The translations under genes and the position numbers were made by a program. A DNA stretch of 64,000 nt, taken from the NCBI RefSeq assembly GCF_002879615.1, contig NZ_PNRF01000050.1, forward strand, positions 34,241-98,240. Reading direction: 5' to 3'. The notes beneath the pieces are model-generated. The model did no database searches. It saw nothing but the letters and a program-made list of their open reading frames with translations, and was not told where the DNA came from. Source of the DNA: Billgrantia endophytica (GTDB lineage: Bacteria > Pseudomonadota > Gammaproteobacteria > Pseudomonadales > Halomonadaceae). This document shows, piece by piece, positions 8,358-16,765 of this stretch (its first letter is position 1; each line of letters opens with the position of its first letter).

Positions 8358-9005
8358 TTACATTGACATTCCAAGGCTTTTACTTTTCTTCTGCTTCGCT
8401 TCTTGTTTCTGGTTATATTCTTCTAATATTAAAGAAGTATCACTCGCTACACATTTATCAATCTCTATAAGCACAGATTGTAAAGTATCTCTGGTGATAT
8501 CCTCGCCATATTTATTTTCCATATTATCAGCAAGTTTATCAAAAACAGAATGAGAGCCTAAAATATCATCTAATTTATCCATGTTAATATGGAATTTAAA
8601 ATCAGTATCAACTTCTTGATGAATAGTTAAGAACATATTATAGATTTCTTCATCGTAAACAATATTAAATTTAGTATGTGGCATAACCTTATCGTTCGAG
8701 ATATCGTACTCAAAGTCCCTAATTTCAATTGTTATAGAGTCTTGAAGCTCGTTAAGTTGCATATGGTTTTTAAGATCTTCGTTAATATCATCTACTAATT
8801 TTTTTATATCGACACCTTCAAAATACTCGATTTCAGAAACTTGATTCATTAAATCTAGACTAGTTAAAGAACTATTCTTTTCAATAACTACATCTCTATC
8901 ATAATCAAAAACATTTGGATTAAACAGATTTGCCTTTATTGTATCTTCAGAAATGGCTTCACTGAAATTATATTGCATATCACCACTTTTATATTCTTTT
9001 CTCAT
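8358..9005 (-). CDS. Hypothetical protein with basic Ser-Met tail
   Basis: 215 residues, acidic, with tail QKQEAKQKKSKSLGMSM. Middle strands (DSITIEIRDFEYDISN, HTKFNIVYDEEIYNMFLTI) match in style those of 7565 and 9077, so these are probably diverged paralogues. AGGAG 6-7 nt before the ATG. No known domain. Confidence 0.75.
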   Translation of the reverse strand: MRKEYKSGDMQYNFSEAISEDTIKANLFNPNVFDYDRDVVIEKNSSLTSLDLMNQVSEIEYFEGVDIKKLVDDINEDLKNHMQLNELQDSITIEIRDFEYDISNDKVMPHTKFNIVYDEEIYNMFLTIHQEVDTDFKFHINMDKLDDILGSHSVFDKLADNMENKYGEDITRDTLQSVLIEIDKCVASDTSLILEEYNQKQEAKQKKSKSLGMSM

Positions 9006-9076
9006 AATTATTCTCCTATATTATTTTTGGTTATATATTAAACAACTTTAAGACTAAGAAGTTCCTTAATCTTTAT

Positions 9077-9664
9077 TTACATTGACAAACTTTTATATGC
9101 TTCTTTATTGACAGCACTCTTCTTACACTTCTTAAACTCTTTATTGAAAACATCATTTAGGTCTTTCGTGTTTTTGATATCAATCATAACAGTAGATATC
9201 TTGTCACTGTTATTAAAGCTTGTAAGTGCTTTCTCTTTAAACTTCTTTGTTTTTAATGTGCTAACACTCTCGCCTTCACTTCCTTTGAAATACTCACGAA
9301 CTCCTTGTTTTAAATCTTCCTTTATTTCTTTAAATGAAAATTTATTAGGGTTCGCTTCTGCTTGAATATACTTTTCTGCTGTTTGGTTGACTTCGTTGAT
9401 ATCAATACCGTTGTCAGCAAAATATTCTTCCGGTGACTGTGTATTTTCAGGACCACCGATTGGATTATTTTTATAGTATTCATCTGCTATAAAACCACCA
9501 TCTAGTTTAGCTTCTGTAACTCCGTATAAACCATCTTCCCTTTCGCCAAGGGTTAACGTGTAATCAACTGCTACGGTATCTGTTTTGTAGTCAACGGTTA
9601 CTCTGGCTTGTAAACCCTCATTACCTTCATAAAAACCAACGTCTCTATTTATTCTATGACTCAT
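9077..9664 (-). CDS. Hypothetical protein with basic Ser-Met tail
   Basis: 195 residues starting at MSHRINRDVG (AAAGGAG upstream); the frame to 9700 lacks a good site. N-terminal beta hairpins (LQARVTVDYKTDTVAVDYTL) precede helices, and the C-terminus is FKKCKKSAVNKEAYKSLSM. Third clear member of the tail family and upstream-most of the three. Function unknown. Confidence 0.72.
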   Translation of the reverse strand: MSHRINRDVGFYEGNEGLQARVTVDYKTDTVAVDYTLTLGEREDGLYGVTEAKLDGGFIADEYYKNNPIGGPENTQSPEEYFADNGIDINEVNQTAEKYIQAEANPNKFSFKEIKEDLKQGVREYFKGSEGESVSTLKTKKFKEKALTSFNNSDKISTVMIDIKNTKDLNDVFNKEFKKCKKSAVNKEAYKSLSM

Positions 9665-9877
9665 ATACTCTCCTTTTGTTATTATGTTTTTATATATCAA
9701 ACAGCAAAGAATTAAATGCTTTCTCTACTATTTAAATATTAACATCATTATATCATATTTTACTTATAAAAGCAATATAACGTAACTATAAAACACACTA
9801 CCAAGGGACTTTAAAGGCTCTCTTTATTGTCTTCAAAAGAGATATCTTCATCAGCATTATCAAGCATTTTTGTTTTC

Positions 9878-10318
9878 TTATAGGTATTTATAATAAACAC
9901 CTATCATAAACAACATTAAAGAGTAATTAAAAGCCTCTTCGTCACAATCACCTCTTGCATATTCAGGGAAATGCTCGTCAGGTATAGATTTCCACAACTC
10001 ATAATAACCCAAGATCTCCAAACCCTCTTGCTGTGAATGTTTATATTCTGGATCACTATCAGTTAACCTCTCATTGAGATCAATGATTTCGCACTCCCCT
10101 TCTGTGTAGCAGAAATAACATTTAAACTGCCCCTCTTCTATTTTAGCGATGTATTCAATATCGCCGTGCCTAATGAAACTGATTATGTCTTCATAATCAT
10201 CATTTACTTTGTCATCAAAATCAACACTATCAAGAAGCTCAAATGCATTGGCTTTGATTTCATTAGTGATTGAACTAACATCTGTGGAATAAACACCCAT
10301 ACTTTCAGTTATCTTCAT
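9878..10318 (-). CDS. Hypothetical acidic protein
   Basis: 146 residues, very acidic (DFDDKVNDDYEDIISF), with a small beta sheet (DIEYIAKIEEGQFKCYFCY) and a hydrophobic C-terminal helix (NYSLMLFMIGVYYKYL). No signal peptide. AAGGAG before the ATG. Unrecognised; an SMI1/KNR4- or immunity-like fold is possible but not supported. Confidence 0.68.
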   Translation of the reverse strand: MKITESMGVYSTDVSSITNEIKANAFELLDSVDFDDKVNDDYEDIISFIRHGDIEYIAKIEEGQFKCYFCYTEGECEIIDLNERLTDSDPEYKHSQQEGLEILGYYELWKSIPDEHFPEYARGDCDEEAFNYSLMLFMIGVYYKYL

Positions 10319-10370
10319 AATGCCTCTCCTTTATTTTGTCTTCAATTTAGAATTTAACTTATACCTTCTA

Positions 10371-10721
10371 CTAACAAACTCTTAAATTTATTCTAACATT
10401 TCTGTAATCATCTCTATGCTTAATACTGGGAATTATCTCTTCGCACAAACTCATATATATATAAACCAAGATAGCTTGTAAAACCGCCGTATAATCACTA
10501 TCTATCTTCCGTATTTCATTAAATAGACTTTTTTTTGGGTTTAATGATGTATTAACCTCCTGATTTTTTAACGTGAAAGAAAAATCTTCCTTTTTGTATT
10601 TGCAGGTGACATTTATATTATTAAGCGAACCTTTTGCTTCAGTAACCTCAATGTTATCTATAATCTTCTTTATTGCTTTAAATTTCTTATGATATGACAT
10701 GCCTTTGTTTTTGGTCTTCAT
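10371..10721 (-). CDS. Small hypothetical protein
   Basis: 116 residues, basic, with a lysine-rich N-terminus (MKTKNKGMSYHKKFKAIKKI) and a C-terminal hydrophobic helix (YTAVLQAILVYIYMSLCEE). AAGGGGA precedes the ATG. Probably co-transcribed with 10901 and 9878. Unrecognised. Confidence 0.62.
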   Translation of the reverse strand: MKTKNKGMSYHKKFKAIKKIIDNIEVTEAKGSLNNINVTCKYKKEDFSFTLKNQEVNTSLNPKKSLFNEIRKIDSDYTAVLQAILVYIYMSLCEEIIPSIKHRDDYRNVRINLRVC

Positions 10722-10759
10722 AATATTCCCCTTATTTTATTTTCAATTTATACTTAAAC

Positions 10760-10900
10760 TTACTTGCTGTAATTTGAAAAATTTAGAAACACTTCTTTTG
10801 CTGTTAGTGAATCTTCATCATTTAGTGGTGTGCTAGTTTCTTCAATCGCTTTTTCAACAACAGCTAAACTTAATTGTTTGACTACAGATTCAATCTCCTT
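10760..10900 (-). pseudogene. In-frame continuation of the upstream gene after a TAA
   Basis: The frame of the gene at 10901-11140 continues for 46 sense codons after its TAA (KEIESVVKQLSLAVVEKAIE...) to a TAA at 10760-10762. There is no ATG/GTG, although AAGGAG directly follows the stop and is followed by ATT. Either a nonsense mutation split a longer gene, or a small gene starts at ATT. Confidence 0.4.
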
Positions 10901-11140
10901 TTATGAGTTGCCCAACACACCAAGTGCATCAGCCTCTTTGATTAGCTTCTCGACGGCTCCATCAATAAGATTTTCCTCGATCCACTCTCGCACCTCTTCT
11001 GTATCAAAATCATCAGGGAGATACATTTCTTCAATGCAGTAACCTGCAAGTGTGTCCATAATACTATGCTGTAGCACACCGACGACCTTGTTGAAGTCAA
11101 CACTTTTCAACTGCTCAATGCTTTCATTTGATAGCTCCAT
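10901..11140 (-). CDS. Small acidic hypothetical protein
   Basis: 79 residues, helical and acidic (DDFDTEEVREWIEENLIDGA). AAGGAG before the ATG. The reading frame continues beyond the TAA (see 10760-10900), so it may be the N-terminal piece of a ~126-residue protein. Confidence 0.6.
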   Translation of the reverse strand: MELSNESIEQLKSVDFNKVVGVLQHSIMDTLAGYCIEEMYLPDDFDTEEVREWIEENLIDGAVEKLIKEADALGVLGNS

Positions 11141-11211
11141 ATCAATCTCCTTCTCTTTTGGTTTAGTTTATTTTCAATGTTACTACACCTTACCTACCTA
11201 ACCTTCTATTA

Positions 11212-11457
11212 TTAGCCCTCCCCTCTCTCTGCAATTACCTGCTCAGCTATTATGTTGCTATTGAATAGTGCCTGCCTGTAAGCCTCCTGGTGGTTCTCTG
11301 TATTGATATCAAACTCTATACCCTCCTGCCTGAAGCAATCGGCTACAGCCTGCTTTGTGAGCTTTTCTAGGGCATGTCTATCTCTTAGCTCTTCAGTCTC
11401 CACCGCTTCTATGGTGGTAAGGTCAATATTGATAGCAACACCATCCAGCTTAATCAT
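11212..11457 (-). CDS. Small hypothetical protein
   Basis: 81 residues starting at ATG 11457; a GTG one codon earlier is an alternative. A short beta N-terminus (IKLDGVAINIDLTTIEAVET) is followed by amphipathic helices. Its start overlaps the stop of the upstream gene, so it is coupled to it. Unrecognised. Confidence 0.65.
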   Translation of the reverse strand: MIKLDGVAINIDLTTIEAVETEELRDRHALEKLTKQAVADCFRQEGIEFDINTENHQEAYRQALFNSNIIAEQVIAERGEG

Positions 11458-11921
11458 CACTTTAAATTCTCCTGTTTGTTAAATTGCTCTTCTACCCTCT
11501 TCTTTTCGATATGTTGTTCCAAGAAGCTAAAGCCGACTTGGAGAACACTTCTTAGAAGCTTGAATATCTCTAGTTCTTTATCATCGCCCTGGAGCTTTCC
11601 TTTCAGCTTATTTAAAGTAATGTAGCTGTATTCGCTATCAATAAGTGTTTCAGAGCGAAGCGAGCTAAAGTCATAGTTCTCTTTATCTTTCTCAAGCACT
11701 GAAATAACGACTTTGAAAGGGTTTCTAGTAAACCCTAGTAAATGGCCATAGCTTGCCAAGTCCACCACTGCACAAGTGTCGATCTCTTGGTAGTTCTTCC
11801 AAGGATAACCACCTAACACATCTTCAATGCGGATCGTGTGCGGGTTGCCATCAATGTTAAAATGAATATTGATATCAAACTCAAACTTCTTTGGCTCCGT
11901 AATATCAACTTCGTATTCCAT
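11457..11921 (-). CDS. Hypothetical protein
   Basis: 154 residues, soluble. Beta-rich N-half (KFEFDINIHFNIDGNPHTIR) and a helical C-half ending in a basic coiled segment (EQHIEKKRVEEQFNKQ). First gene of an operon with 11212; driven by the promoter at 11957-11985. Unrecognised. Confidence 0.7.
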   Translation of the reverse strand: MEYEVDITEPKKFEFDINIHFNIDGNPHTIRIEDVLGGYPWKNYQEIDTCAVVDLASYGHLLGFTRNPFKVVISVLEKDKENYDFSSLRSETLIDSEYSYITLNKLKGKLQGDDKELEIFKLLRSVLQVGFSFLEQHIEKKRVEEQFNKQENLK

Positions 11922-11956
11922 ATACTTCCTTGAGTAATGTCGTTGAACTGGTGAGT

Positions 11957-11985
11957 ATTAAACCGGTTTATAAGTCAAAAGTCAA
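11957..11985 (-). promoter_or_regulatory. Sigma-70-type promoter with operator-like palindrome
   Basis: Minus strand TTGACT, 17 bp, TTTAAT. A perfect 10-bp palindrome AAACCGGTTT (11960-11969) overlaps the -10 region and could be a repressor site. It differs from the element-wide TGATATAAT promoter. Confidence 0.6.
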
Positions 11986-12678
11986 GTTTATGGAACGGCT
12001 AAAAACTGATCTGTCAATCCCTGAAAAGCACTTATTTTATGAAGCGGTGCCAGCTTTGAATTTAAAGCATTTGTTATCAAGCACTTAGCTTCAGATATTT
12101 TTACAAAATAAAATGATTGATCGTCATAGACTATTGATATGTGAAATCACGATCATAAATTACAATCGGAAATAGGTTTTTTCACTTGATTTACTTCCTA
12201 TGAAGCACTAAAGGCCCTGTTCGGCTCCCTACCCTCCTACTAGAGAGTAAACCGTGGATGCTCTCAGAACTGCGAGAAATTGCCTGTGAGCGATTTTCTC
12301 CCCTAGGAAGGGTAAGGCTTAGGGTGCCATGAGAAAACGTCTTCTAGCCCCCTTCTCGATTGATGGTTTTTTAACCAAATCAACCGTTTAATTGCCACTT
12401 ACTATCAACACAATATCTTTAAAAGCTTAAAGCTATTGTTGCCTTCAAAGGTGTGTGGTGGTTGACAGCAACGAAAAAGCCTGCTCTCGATGGCAGACTT
12501 CTCTAGATAGAAATACGAATTGTTATTAAATACTCAGGAACGACACCTTCGACCCTGATTCAAGATCCCCAGGTGGTGACTGACAAGGCCACTTGATAGA
12601 TAACGGTATATACACCTTCATACGTCCTATGCCTTGGCTTGCTCACCCTTGTTGAAGCCTGCTGGGTGCGAGCTTGTG
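11986..12678. other. Gene-free spacer downstream of flagellin
   Basis: About 690 bp with no credible gene. It includes a moderately GC-rich part (12,215-12,340), a terminator at 12,476-12,502, and a stretch (12,530-12,676) directly after the flagellin stop where nothing is recognised. Confidence 0.6.
12476..12502 (-). terminator. Likely flagellin terminator
   Basis: Stem GTCTGC..GCAGGC with loop CATCGAGA and TTTTTCG on the minus strand. It is the first such structure after the flagellin stop, which is 177 bp away. Confidence 0.6.
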
Positions 12679-14301
12679 TTAATCCAGAAGGGACAAGGCC
12701 ACCTCTGGCACTTGGTTAGCTTGTGCCAGAATCGAAGTGGATGCTTGCTGTAGTATCTGAGCCTTCGTCATATTCGCCACTTCAATAGCATAGTTGGCAT
12801 CAAGAATACGGGAACGGGCTTCAGTTAAGTTTTGATTTGTCACAGTAAGATTTTCAATGACTGAACCTAAACGGTTTTCTGTTGCCCCTAGATAGCTTCT
12901 TTTGCTATCAATCAAAGCAATTGCTTCATCTATTGCTTCCAAGGGGCTCTGCCCCGCTTCAAAGCTGGCACTCGTTAATATCTCAACTGGCGAATTGAGA
13001 TCAAAAGACTCGAAAGGCACAACATCACCAACAAGATTTCTTTTATCAACGGTTCCGTCAGGGGGAGCATAACCTGTTGATCTCAAAACATAATAATTAA
13101 AAACATCTTCGCTCTCTTCAATTTCTATAATAAAGTCGCCATTAGATGTGTCTTTCATTATCCGATGTGGGTCGGTGACTTCTGCACGGTTACTAAAATA
13201 TTGTATTAGTATATCATTATCATTATTTAAATCCACTAAAGATGTTATTTCTGAAGTTGAGCCAACATCACTTACTGTGTTAACTATTTTAGTTTCCACT
13301 TCAGTATACCCATCTTCTGAAATTCTAAAGCTGACTTCTGCTGAGTGATAAATAAAATCACCACCTACATCTTCTTTAATATAGATATTGCCTTCGTTAT
13401 CGTTAACAAAAGTATAATTTTCTTCCGGTAATGGTGTATTATCTCCAGGTATCATTACTATATCATAAAAATCAAGAGTATCAATATGATCAGTAATTAT
13501 ATTTCCATTTTCATTTTGAAATTCATTATATAACTTCTCACCAGCATTTAAATTAACTATTGTTTCGCCAGTTGTGGAATTAGTAGTAGCTTCAAAATCA
13601 TTAGCATAATAGAGCTCAAGTCCATTTTCTTTGTCAGCAACAATATAACCTCCATTATGATTATGGAGTGTCGCTTGATCTGAAACGGGAATACCATCTA
13701 TTTGAATGGAAACAGAAGGGTCATCAAGGTTGACTTCAATAGGATCGCCAAAAACCCCTTCTATGCCCTCTAAGGTGAACCCCTCTAGCCCTAGCTCTTC
13801 CACTGAAGAATCTGGCTCAGAAAGGCTTATAGGAAGGCTCTCGCCCTGGTTCGCCCCTACCTGAATCATTACCTCACCAGCTACACCATTTAATAACGGT
13901 ATACCATTGAAGTCGGTTGAATCAGTTAGTCGGTCTATCACTTTGAAATTGCTATCAATTTCGCTCAAGATAGCTTGCTTATCACTGTCGCTGAGAGTGC
14001 CATTCAAGCCCTGAACTGTGAGCTCACGAACTCGCTGAAGATTGCTATTGATCTGGTCAAGCCCGCCCTGTGCGGTCTGTATGAGCGATACACCGTCATT
14101 GGCATTCCTCATCGCCTGTGCCTGACCTCGGATCTGGCTTGTCATCCTGTTGCCGATAGCCTGCCCTGCAGCATCGTCCTTGGCACTGTTGACCCTCATA
14201 CCAGACGAAAGCCGTTCCATAGCTGTAGAAAGGCTGGAATTTGCCCTCTGCTGGTTCTGTTGTCCTTGTGACGAAAGAATGTTTGTGTTGATAACAACCA
14301 T
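12679..14301 (-). CDS. fliC: Flagellin (filament protein) carried by the element
   Basis: 540-residue flagellin. The N-terminal D0/D1 region is canonical (VINTNILSSQGQQNQQ, MERLSSGMRVNSAKDDAAGQ) up to about residue 150, and the C-terminal D1/D0 region (ENRLGSVIENLT, LTEARSRILDANYAIEVAN, ILQQASTSILAQANQVP, LSLLD) is complete. The middle ~300 residues are a beta-rich, acidic variable region that would form the exposed D2/D3 domains. ATG 14301 gives the usual flagellin start (MVVINTN); a TTG four codons upstream is less likely. A sigma-28 promoter lies 33 bp upstream, so expression should follow the host flagellar cascade. No other flagellar genes (FliS, FliD, modification enzymes) are adjacent. 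It would be exported by the host flagellar T3SS and assembled into its filament (inference). Confidence 0.95.
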   Translation of the reverse strand: MVVINTNILSSQGQQNQQRANSSLSTAMERLSSGMRVNSAKDDAAGQAIGNRMTSQIRGQAQAMRNANDGVSLIQTAQGGLDQINSNLQRVRELTVQGLNGTLSDSDKQAILSEIDSNFKVIDRLTDSTDFNGIPLLNGVAGEVMIQVGANQGESLPISLSEPDSSVEELGLEGFTLEGIEGVFGDPIEVNLDDPSVSIQIDGIPVSDQATLHNHNGGYIVADKENGLELYYANDFEATTNSTTGETIVNLNAGEKLYNEFQNENGNIITDHIDTLDFYDIVMIPGDNTPLPEENYTFVNDNEGNIYIKEDVGGDFIYHSAEVSFRISEDGYTEVETKIVNTVSDVGSTSEITSLVDLNNDNDILIQYFSNRAEVTDPHRIMKDTSNGDFIIEIEESEDVFNYYVLRSTGYAPPDGTVDKRNLVGDVVPFESFDLNSPVEILTSASFEAGQSPLEAIDEAIALIDSKRSYLGATENRLGSVIENLTVTNQNLTEARSRILDANYAIEVANMTKAQILQQASTSILAQANQVPEVALSLLD

Positions 14302-14333
14302 GACAGCAACCAAAGATGTGAATGATCCCTCCT

Positions 14334-14360
14334 GTATCGGCTTATGCTGCTGTTTCTTAA
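14334..14360 (-). promoter_or_regulatory. Sigma-28 (FliA) promoter of the flagellin gene
   Basis: Minus strand TTAAGAAA, exactly 11 bp, GCCGATAC, compared with the FliA consensus TAAAGTTT-N11-GCCGATAA. The -10 core GCCGATA is intact. It lies 33 bp before the flagellin ATG. Confidence 0.8.
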
Positions 14361-14520
14361 GGATTTTTTTTGACTTTTCCCTAAGTGACTGTTCTTGATC
14401 GTCTATTTTCTTTCTAGAAGCCCCTGTGCTGGCCGATAAGCTCCAGGGGGTGCCTATCCATAGGGTAAGCCGTGGCCTGCCCTGTGTCGGCCTCTCTGTG
14501 CGGTAGATAGCTACAAAAAT

Positions 14521-14540
14521 GCCCGCTCTAGGCGGGCTAA
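14521..14540 (-). terminator. Intrinsic terminator
   Basis: GCCCGC..GCGGGC stem between gene 14568 and the flagellin promoter; ends transcription of gene 14568. Confidence 0.65.
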
Positions 14541-14567
14541 CTCTTCAGGCTGTAGAAAGGTAGGGTG

Positions 14568-15122
14568 TCACCGCATCTGTGCGAGCCGTGACAGAATAGC
14601 GGGTATGTAGTTCCAGACAACATGCCCTTCATCCATCAACTCAATGTCACGAATTTCATATGTGTCTGTAAATAGCTTGAAGCATTCATCTTCTTCCATT
14701 ACACCAACATTATTAACCGTGTAGTCTTTACCTTCATATGAAATGATTGACTCTTTATCGCCTATACTTTTGATTTCAACATTCTCAAAAAAGACGTTTA
14801 CCTTTTCTTCTGTCTCTTGGTAAGACATTGCTTGAAGCATTTCAAAAGCAAGGTCATCAGCTTGTTCTTCGTTAATTCCAAAAGCTTCTTGTAATTCCTT
14901 TACTACTTTGTCTTGTGCGGAATTGCCCCCGAAGGTATTGCTTGTTTCTTCTGATAGGAAGTTGAAGCTTGTGCCATCTGTTTCAACAATATCTTCAAAG
15001 CCGTATTGCTTATCGTCTTTAGAAGCAACTGTAACAGCTACCTTTCTCTTGCTATGCGAAACCACTTCGCAAACCGATACATTGATAGCAAAATTTTCTT
15101 CAACGTCATACTCGCTTTGCAT
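14568..15122 (-). CDS. Acidic hypothetical protein
   Basis: 184 residues from MQSEYDVEEN (GGGGGG-type ribosome site just upstream); the frame to 15164 is less likely. Acidic, with beta strands at both ends (KRKVAVTVASKDDKQYGFED; ESIISYEGKDYTVNNVGV) around a helical centre with a UBA-like look (EAFGINEEQADDLAFEML). No secretion signal. Immediately upstream of the flagellin gene but separated from it by a terminator hairpin (14521-14540), so co-regulation is not implied. Confidence 0.68.
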   Translation of the reverse strand: MQSEYDVEENFAINVSVCEVVSHSKRKVAVTVASKDDKQYGFEDIVETDGTSFNFLSEETSNTFGGNSAQDKVVKELQEAFGINEEQADDLAFEMLQAMSYQETEEKVNVFFENVEIKSIGDKESIISYEGKDYTVNNVGVMEEDECFKLFTDTYEIRDIELMDEGHVVWNYIPAILSRLAQMR

Positions 15123-15216
15123 TGCCTGCCCCCCTTTGATGAAGGCTGAAGTATACAGCACCACCAGAAGCTAGAAAACCCGCTCTCTGGCGGGTCTTCG
15201 TCGTGTGGGTATGGTG

Positions 15217-15555
15217 TTAGGCCACTGCCTGTTGTCGCTCCCTGTATGCTTCTTCTAGAGCTTCTATGAAGGCTGTGGCCACCAGATCTATCATCTTAAT
15301 GAAGTCCTGCTGTGACAGGTTCTCGAAGCGAAGCGAGTTACTGGCATCTGCGGTGATATCTTCGATGAAGGTAAGCCCCTTCTTCTTGAAAGCAACAAGG
15401 TCTTTACCTTCAATCTCCTTCACCTTCAACACTCGATTGAATACCACACCTTCAAAGGTAATTTGAAACTCTACAAAATTGCCTTCAATGCTGTTGATAT
15501 CAACATACCAAGAGTTGCTAGCAAGAACGGAATATACTTTATTTTGAATGTCCAT
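15217..15555 (-). CDS. Small hypothetical protein
   Basis: 112 residues, beta-rich (NFVEFQITFEGVVFNRVLKV) followed by a helical C-terminus. Its start lies inside the end of the upstream gene (15539), so the two are coupled. A terminator hairpin (CCCGC..GCGGG, 15179-15196) follows. Unrecognised. Confidence 0.65.
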   Translation of the reverse strand: MDIQNKVYSVLASNSWYVDINSIEGNFVEFQITFEGVVFNRVLKVKEIEGKDLVAFKKKGLTFIEDITADASNSLRFENLSQQDFIKMIDLVATAFIEALEEAYRERQQAVA

Positions 15556-15832
15556 TATTATTCCCCTTAAAGCTGATATTCACTGATAAATACTTCAACT
15601 CAACCTCTTTCTTATCACAGCGGTCATTGATAACGAAGATAGAACCTTTTTTCTCAACTACAGAAAGTGTAGAACCTTCTACTTCTTCCATTTCTAAATC
15701 TTGTTGTTCGCAAACCTTCTCTAACATCGCTTCTTCTGTATCGAAGAAAAGGCAATCATAGAAAGCATTGGTGTCAACATCAAGATTGGAGTCAATTTCA
15801 AAATAGTGACCGAACTGGTTGATGATAAACAT
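15539..15832 (-). CDS. Small hypothetical protein, paralogue of 15885
   Basis: 97 residues. N-terminus MFIINQFGHYFEIDSNLD, then LFFDTEEAMLEKVCEQ, is alignable with the protein at 15885 (MFIVHN... LFATEEEAMEKVCAK). The shared core is a short strand followed by a T-E-E-(E)-A-M-x-E-K-V-C helix. AAGGAG precedes the ATG. Function unknown. Confidence 0.68.
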   Translation of the reverse strand: MFIINQFGHYFEIDSNLDVDTNAFYDCLFFDTEEAMLEKVCEQQDLEMEEVEGSTLSVVEKKGSIFVINDRCDKKEVELKYLSVNISFKGNNNGHSK

Positions 15833-15884
15833 TTGGAACTCCTTTTTAGTAGTTGGTCGCCGTGCTGGACAGCGACCTTTTATT

Positions 15885-16148
15885 TTAGTGATGGAAGGTG
15901 TTAATCACTTCTTCGATAGGGAAAGGCATGTTCGCTGAGCAACCTGAACTATCAATGACATTCGTTTCTTCTGCCATGTGGCCGATAGCTTCCAGCTTCT
16001 CAAGGAAGATGATTTCAGCCTTGGCACAAACCTTCTCCATCGCCTCTTCCTCTGTAGCGAAGAGAGATACGGCACCTAACTTAGCAGTATCAAGCTGGCT
16101 GAAGGTCTGGAAGATGTGCTTTTGGTTGTCGTTGTGAACAATGAACAT
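15885..16148 (-). CDS. Small hypothetical protein, paralogue of 15539
   Basis: 87 residues with the same MFI start and TEEEAMEKVC core as its downstream neighbour, then a different C-terminus (SSGCSANMPFPIEEVINTFH). AGGGGA precedes the ATG and an element-type extended -10 is near 16180. It is first in the operon 15885-15539-15217. Unrecognised. Confidence 0.68.
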   Translation of the reverse strand: MFIVHNDNQKHIFQTFSQLDTAKLGAVSLFATEEEAMEKVCAKAEIIFLEKLEAIGHMAEETNVIDSSGCSANMPFPIEEVINTFHH

Positions 16149-16765
16149 TGTTGCTTCCCCTGTTGATTTGCTATGTTTATATTATATCACAAATGCTGTG
16201 GAGATCCAGTTTTTTGAGGATTGCAGGCAAAAAAAATGACCACTCGTTAAAGTGGTCATTTTCTACACTGTGGCAACTATTCTTGTTATAGATGGAGGCT
16301 GATTATCGCTACCACAATTTATACCTAAACAAAACTAAAAGGGGTTATAATGGAAACTCTTCATTTCTCACTATAATACTATTATATCACAAATAACAAA
16401 TAAATGCAAATAATTATATATATTTTATATATAGCCAAAGTGCTATATGTATGAATGAAGTATGAAATTATTTAAAATATATCTGAAATATAGGCATAAA
16501 AAAAGCCACCCTTTCAGGTGGCCTTTCCGTAGCGAGCAAATAATAGCGGTAAGGATTTATATAAACTCACTACTTGACTAAAAATAAAATATCAAATGGA
16601 TATTTATAAATACATTATATCATATTAAACCAAGATGGCAATTACTTAATACATACGTTAACACTTCTCATGCAAATACCCTGTTCTTCAATACCTAGGT
16701 GGCGAAGCCACCATAAAGAAAGCCACCTATTAAGGTGGCTTTTAGTTATTGACAATTGGAACAAA
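16149..16765. other. Gene-free spacer with three hairpins
   Basis: About 615 bp with no convincing gene. Hairpins: 16228-16262 (atgaccact..agtggtcat), 16504-16525 (gccacc..ggtggc) and 16721-16742 (agccacc..ggtggct, T-run on the minus strand, the relaxase terminator). Attatatca boxes occur near 16182, 16383 and 16615, as expected for the element promoter, yet no gene follows the last two, so vanished genes or small RNAs are possible. Confidence 0.55.

Noticed and set aside
12679..14301. Prophage interpretation from the flagellin and small proteins
   Set aside because: No terminase, portal, capsid or tail gene is recognisable; relaxase and MobC favour a mobilizable element.
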